Shown in pieces: positions 3,647-7,644 of a stretch of 7,644 nt of DNA. Source of the DNA: Candidatus Babeliales bacterium (GTDB lineage: Bacteria; Babelota; Babeliae; Babelales; JANWKD01). Every line of letters starts with the position of its first letter. Position 1 is the first letter of the stretch. A program made the translations under genes and the position numbers. The stretch spans positions 1-7,644 of the forward strand of contig JANWKD010000058.1 in assembly GCA_025451595.1 (NCBI GenBank). Direction: 5' to 3'. The notes beneath the pieces are model-generated. The model searched no databases and was not told the DNA's origin. It saw nothing but the letters and a program-made list of their open reading frames with translations.

Positions 3647-6322
3647 TTATACGCGTCCAACTTTGAATGTTATTAATTTTTGTGGATCAAGCACTTTTTT
3701 TACTGCTTGCTTTACGTCATCAAGCGTAATAGCATCTAATGTTAGTTTTCGCTTTTCATAATAATCAAAAGGAAAATTAAAATGCGCTATTATTTCGAAT
3801 GCTTTAGATATTGAATTATTGGTTGAATACGAATCGTTATAATTATTCAAGATCGCTCTTTTTGCTTCATCAACTTCTTCCTGCGTCAACGTATCAGCTA
3901 CCTCAACAATTGTTTTTTGTAATATTTCTTCTAACTCTTGAACTCGATCAGGAGATACGATTGCCATAATAGACGCTATTCCGGGATAAAAGTCTGCATT
4001 AGTCAGCATGTCAGCACGTAACGTATAACAAATACCCGTTTTTTGTCGAATGTTAAATAATCGTGAGCTCATACCTTGACCAAATATTCTATTGAAAATC
4101 AATAACTTATCATAATCTTTATGATTTCTGTCCACGGACAACCCAACTACATTAAAGATAATCTGATCTCGGTTCATATACGCAGTAATAGTATTTTTTG
4201 TCGTATTTTTAACTTCTGGATATTGTATATCAACAACCTTCGGACCTTTCCAATTACCAAAAGCTTGCTGAATAAGCTTGTTAATATCATAAGAATTTAA
4301 ATCACCGACAATAATCAACGTCGCTTCTTGAGGAGTAACATAGGTCTTGAAAAACTGAACAATATCTTTACGGGTTATTTTCTCAAGACTTTCTTGCGTA
4401 CCAATACTATTTTTTGAAAGCGGATGGCCTGCGTAAATAGATTCATAGATTAAACGATCTGCAATATACCGTTCGTTATCGGATGATTTTTTTAATTGAT
4501 TTATAACTATAGAACGAATTTTTTCAATAGCCTTTTCATCAAACGTTGGTTTTTGTACCAGAGATGCAAATAAAGTTAATGCTTTTTCAAAATCTGCGCT
4601 TAATAAATTCATACGAATAGCGCCAGGCTTACAGCTTAATTCAATAGCAAGGCTCTCAATTTCTTGCGCAAAAAGGAATCCTGGATAATCATCGGTTCCT
4701 TCGCTTAATAATGAGGTCATCATCATATATAAGCCAGGAAATTCAACCGAGTCATATAATTCATTCGCTTTTAATATCAAACTCATATGAATTTTAGGAA
4801 CATTACTATTGTGATAATAAAGTACCTTTAAGCCATTATTTAATTCAAATTGTATAGGCTTTGGAAATTCCCAATTTTCTTTTTCTTGAATCGCAACCTC
4901 GTGTACGTAAGAGGGTTTTTCTACTTCTGATTCACGAATTTTGCCATCTAAAATTCTTTTGTCTTCTTGATCAGATCGCTGTTGAATTTTTAGCCATTCA
5001 TCTTTTGAGTCTTCTGGTAGCGGCAATACAATACCTTTTTGCATAACTACTGTTTTACAATAATCTTTAAGTAAAGATACAATTTCTTGTTCAGCTTTTT
5101 CAGGCGTATAATGTAATGCAGAATATAGTTTATTTTCGTCACCGGTTGCCAGGTAAATTTCACTCAAATAGTTTGCTTGTTGGCTATTATCTTCAAACAA
5201 TGAATATAATGACGATTGCTCAGTTTTAATTAATTTATTTAATTCTTGCGCTGGGATGCCATTCGCAATTATTTGCTCAATTTCCTGCATAATGAGCTTA
5301 ACAATTTCATCAATTGCTTCACTATTTTTGGGGTCTATGGCAAAAAACAACATATCAAAATCAAATAAACCAAAATTAAAAGCACTTATATTGTTTGCCA
5401 ATTCCAATTCTTTAACGAGCTTTTTATACAAACGAGAATCTTTTCCATTCGCAAGCAATGTTTGAACCATGTTAACTATAAACGGATTGATATCTTTTAA
5501 TCCTGGTATTACAAATCCCACCATGCATTGCGGTTGCTTAACATCTCGATATAACAGGGTAGTATGAGCAATTAAATCTTTATTGAGATAAAATTCATCT
5601 TTTTTATAATGTAGGTTTGATGGAATTGCTCCAAAATTAGATTCTGCTTTTTCAAATACTTCTTCAGGATTTACATCACCGACTACCGTCAAAACCGCGT
5701 TATTTGGAATATAATGTTTTTTGTAAAAACGTACTAAACTCTCTCGTTGTAAATTCCATAAATCCTGTTTATAGCCTATAATTGGATTATGATAGGGGTG
5801 ATCGGCAAAAGCTACCTCCACTATTTTCTCTGCTAACGTACGGAAATGATTATCTTTGTACATTTTCAGCTCTTGAACAACCGCCTTTAACTCGGAATTT
5901 AATAAATCTTGTTTAAATGTACAGTTATTCATACAATCAGCTAAAATTGGCAATACGCGATCCCAATGTTGAACCGGAATATCAAAAACATAGGCCGTCG
6001 TATCGTATGACGTAAATGCGTTACAATACCCTGATAATTTATGCGTCGTTGCTGGAATATCGGACTCAGATAAAATTCTAGTCCCTTTAAAAACCGTATG
6101 CTCTAAGAAATGAGCTAACCCTTTTTGGCCATCCTTTTCATCTGCAGAACCTACAAAATAACGTAAATTTACCGCAACCTTTTGAGCCGTTTTAACTGGT
6201 TTTACTAATACAGTAAGTCCATTTTCAAGCTGCTTTTTATAGACAATTGGCTGATTTTTAGCCATTAAACCTGAACCAATTGCCGGTATTATTACTAAAA
6301 TTGACTTCGATAAAAAGTTCAT
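3647..6322 (-). CDS. Exported two-domain M16 zinc metallopeptidase (insulinase/pitrilysin family)
   Basis: A zinc peptidase of about 890 residues, expected to degrade peptides or small unfolded proteins in the periplasm. From the ATG at 6320-6322 the protein is MNFLSKSILV..., a signal peptide cleaved near GLMA (18-21). The first M16 unit has the inverted zinc motif HFLEH (His71, Glu74, His75) and the third ligand Glu151, 75 residues further on, with conserved Glu144. A charged linker (about 435-485) leads to the second unit, where HxxEH is replaced by GLYMMMTSLL, so that half is non-catalytic. The second unit keeps MSSRLFNIRQ...CY (Arg754, Tyr766), the R/Y pair used for substrate binding in this family. 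The length fits fused two-unit bacterial M16 enzymes such as the PqqL type. AGGAGG lies 4 bases before the chosen ATG; an in-frame ATG at 6338-6340, with AAAGGAG 9 bases upstream, would add 6 residues and cannot be excluded. Its tandem paralog lies upstream. Confidence 0.92.
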   Translation of the reverse strand: MNFLSKSILVIIPAIGSGLMAKNQPIVYKKQLENGLTVLVKPVKTAQKVAVNLRYFVGSADEKDGQKGLAHFLEHTVFKGTRILSESDIPATTHKLSGYCNAFTSYDTTAYVFDIPVQHWDRVLPILADCMNNCTFKQDLLNSELKAVVQELKMYKDNHFRTLAEKIVEVAFADHPYHNPIIGYKQDLWNLQRESLVRFYKKHYIPNNAVLTVVGDVNPEEVFEKAESNFGAIPSNLHYKKDEFYLNKDLIAHTTLLYRDVKQPQCMVGFVIPGLKDINPFIVNMVQTLLANGKDSRLYKKLVKELELANNISAFNFGLFDFDMLFFAIDPKNSEAIDEIVKLIMQEIEQIIANGIPAQELNKLIKTEQSSLYSLFEDNSQQANYLSEIYLATGDENKLYSALHYTPEKAEQEIVSLLKDYCKTVVMQKGIVLPLPEDSKDEWLKIQQRSDQEDKRILDGKIRESEVEKPSYVHEVAIQEKENWEFPKPIQFELNNGLKVLYYHNSNVPKIHMSLILKANELYDSVEFPGLYMMMTSLLSEGTDDYPGFLFAQEIESLAIELSCKPGAIRMNLLSADFEKALTLFASLVQKPTFDEKAIEKIRSIVINQLKKSSDNERYIADRLIYESIYAGHPLSKNSIGTQESLEKITRKDIVQFFKTYVTPQEATLIIVGDLNSYDINKLIQQAFGNWKGPKVVDIQYPEVKNTTKNTITAYMNRDQIIFNVVGLSVDRNHKDYDKLLIFNRIFGQGMSSRLFNIRQKTGICYTLRADMLTNADFYPGIASIMAIVSPDRVQELEEILQKTIVEVADTLTQEEVDEAKRAILNNYNDSYSTNNSISKAFEIIAHFNFPFDYYEKRKLTLDAITLDDVKQAVKKVLDPQKLITFKVGRV

Positions 6323-6357
6323 AATTCCTCCTGATAACATAACTTTATTCTCCTTTT

Positions 6358-6385
6358 ATAATATACTATTTGTAATATAAATCAA
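6358..6385 (-). promoter_or_regulatory. Possible promoter of the complete M16 gene
   Basis: On the reverse strand, TTGATT (6380-6385) and TATTAT (6358-6363) are separated by 16 bases; an overlapping TATATT (6360-6365) is a second choice. The predicted transcript would start near 6351, inside the AAAGGAG of the upstream start site, which favours the inner ATG at 6322. The 136 bases between the two M16 genes otherwise show only short imperfect repeats and no clear terminator, so read-through from the upstream paralog is also possible. Confidence 0.4.
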
Positions 6386-6458
6386 GCGATTACGCGAACT
6401 ATTTCAAAAAAGTTACCCTTTAGAAGCCTCTCAATAAAGCGCTATAAAGCCCCTTTAC

Positions 6459-7644
6459 TTATGAAAGTCTTCCAATTTTAATGGTCACTAACTGATCGGT
6501 ATGAATCAATTTCTTAACGGCTTTTTGAATACCTGGAATAGTTATTTTCATATATTTTTGTGCTCGATTATCAAAATAATCAAATGGCAAGTGGTAACGG
6601 TTTAAAAATAAAAAGGCCGAAGCAATCTGTCTATTTGTTTCAAAATGATCAACAATCGAATGAATAAGTCCATTGCGAGCGCCAGTAAATTCCTCGTCAG
6701 TAATAGGATCTTTTACTGCATCTTCAATCGCTTGCAAAATTGATTTTTTTGCCTCTTCTAGCCTATCCTTTGACACAATTGTTTTAATAAATATCATACC
6801 CGGTTGCTCATCAGCACGCGCAAGTAACGATCCTCCGATGGTATAAAAAAGTCCCGACTGCTCACGCAAGTTAAATAGTCTTGAACTCATAGAACCAGAA
6901 GCTCCACCGGTAAAAATTTGATCAAATAATAACAATGAATCAAAATCAGGATCTAATCGAGAAATGGACAAACCGGCAAAAGCAACGGTTATTTGATCAC
7001 GATTAATATGATAAGAAATTTCTTCCGCTTGAACAGGACTCAGCTTTGGCAACGGTAACGAAGGAACTTCAGGGCCCTGCCAGTTGCCTAATGTTTTAGA
7101 AAAGAGCGACTTCAAGTCATACTGCTTCAAGTCACCAACTATCGCGATACAAGTAGAGCGAGGCGTAATGAAGGAATTATAATATGCCAGTAAATCCTTA
7201 CGAGATATTTTATTAATTGATTCGAACGTGCCCAGCATATTTTTACTATATGGATGGTTATTGTATACTTTCTCTTTTGCCAATTGACTGACAAATTGAC
7301 TCGGCGTATCCCAAAAATTTTGCAAGTCCGCAAAAACTTGATCACGTATTTTTACAATAGATTCTTCATCAAATACCGACTGCGTAACAATATCGGTCAA
7401 AATTGACAACCCTTTTTCTAAGTCATCAGCCAGTAAATTCATACCAACGTACCCAGGCGCAGCTTCAATGCTCATACCCAATGATTCAACTTCTTGAGCT
7501 AATGCAGTTGCATTGTATCGTTGAGTACCTTCAAGAAGCATATGACACATGAAGTTATGCGTTCCTGGCAGATCTTCTGGATCATAATAATGCTTACCTT
7601 TAAATTCCATTAATAGATCAATTTTTGGAATATTAGGATTATGA
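6459..7644 (-). CDS. C-terminal half of a second M16 peptidase, paralog of its neighbour (partial, 5' end beyond right edge)
   Basis: 394 residues are visible, ending at the TAA at 6459-6461. The frame stays open to the window edge (HNPNIPKIDLL precedes the internal ATG at 7608-7610) and aligns directly with HNSNVPKIHMS in the neighbouring M16 protein, so that ATG is not the true start. The visible part corresponds to the second, non-catalytic M16 unit of the neighbour: DLPGTHNFMCHMLLEGT replaces HxxEH, ISRKDLLAYY and IAIVGDL match, and MSSRLFNLRE...FYT carries the R/Y pair. A short insertion (GGASGS) sits just before this pair. Whether the missing first half has an intact HxxEH, or is a separate or inactive unit, cannot be told here. 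Conservation along the whole visible length indicates an old tandem duplication in which both copies are maintained. Likely periplasmic if it shares the neighbour's signal peptide. Confidence 0.9.
   Translation of the reverse strand, partial: HNPNIPKIDLLMEFKGKHYYDPEDLPGTHNFMCHMLLEGTQRYNATALAQEVESLGMSIEAAPGYVGMNLLADDLEKGLSILTDIVTQSVFDEESIVKIRDQVFADLQNFWDTPSQFVSQLAKEKVYNNHPYSKNMLGTFESINKISRKDLLAYYNSFITPRSTCIAIVGDLKQYDLKSLFSKTLGNWQGPEVPSLPLPKLSPVQAEEISYHINRDQITVAFAGLSISRLDPDFDSLLLFDQIFTGGASGSMSSRLFNLREQSGLFYTIGGSLLARADEQPGMIFIKTIVSKDRLEEAKKSILQAIEDAVKDPITDEEFTGARNGLIHSIVDHFETNRQIASAFLFLNRYHLPFDYFDNRAQKYMKITIPGIQKAVKKLIHTDQLVTIKIGRLS

Noticed and set aside
4861..5465. Two plus-strand open frames (4861-5046 and 5256-5465)
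   Set aside because: Both are antisense to the well-supported M16 gene, without ribosome sites or family resemblance.
6341..6458. Terminator between the two M16 genes
   Set aside because: There is a T6 tract on the reverse strand, but only 3-4 bp imperfect stems precede it.
7139..7345. Minus-strand frame of 68 codons
   Set aside because: It overlaps the second M16 gene in another frame; the M16 frame has clear paralogy to its neighbour.
7608..7610. ATG as the start of the second M16 gene
   Set aside because: The frame continues upstream to the window edge and those residues align with the neighbouring M16 protein, so the gene is cut by the window.

Overview
The window is AT-rich, roughly one third G+C by eye. 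Its genes are mostly for exported or envelope-related proteins: five of the six genes complete here start with a Sec-type signal peptide. The mix of paired M16 peptidases, an MGDG-synthase-like glycosyltransferase, an exported two-finger C2H2-like protein and runs of small exported paralogs suggests a host-associated bacterium with a reduced, AT-rich genome. Candidatus Dependentiae (TM6/Babeliae, protist symbionts) is my best guess, by inference only; no rRNA or other marker gene is present.

Left part (1-1920, minus strand). In transcription order there is an exported 158-residue protein with two C2H2-like fingers (1444-1920), then a GT28/MGDG-synthase-like glycosyltransferase (133-1260, GTG start), then the first 37 codons of another gene running off the left edge (TTG start at 111). 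Sigma70-like promoters precede the finger gene and the glycosyltransferase. The 183-base gap between them holds a GC-richer islet and a near-perfect palindrome.

Middle (1921-3646, plus strand). A divergent intergenic region with stem-loops leads into three tandem genes (2188-2598, 2785-3162, 3188-3598). These encode small secreted proteins of one family, sharing IIE, VTxxFxN, W..xxFGDPxPG and a following L...YR. Family identity is unknown; the core resembles a YG..DVT...FGDPxPG..K.L module I recall from proteins related to DUF3395. A perfect 17-bp hairpin follows the first gene. A bidirectional terminator at 3604-3642 separates the cluster from the convergent genes to its right.

Right part (3647-7644, minus strand). 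Two tandem paralogs of full-length, two-domain M16 zinc peptidases. The downstream one is complete, with signal peptide, HFLEH plus distal Glu, and the R/Y pair in the second half. The upstream one shows only its C-terminal half and continues past the right edge. They probably act in the periplasm or envelope on peptides or small proteins.

No RNA gene, CRISPR array, insertion sequence, integrase or replication origin was recognised. No intergenic stretch exceeds 300 bases.
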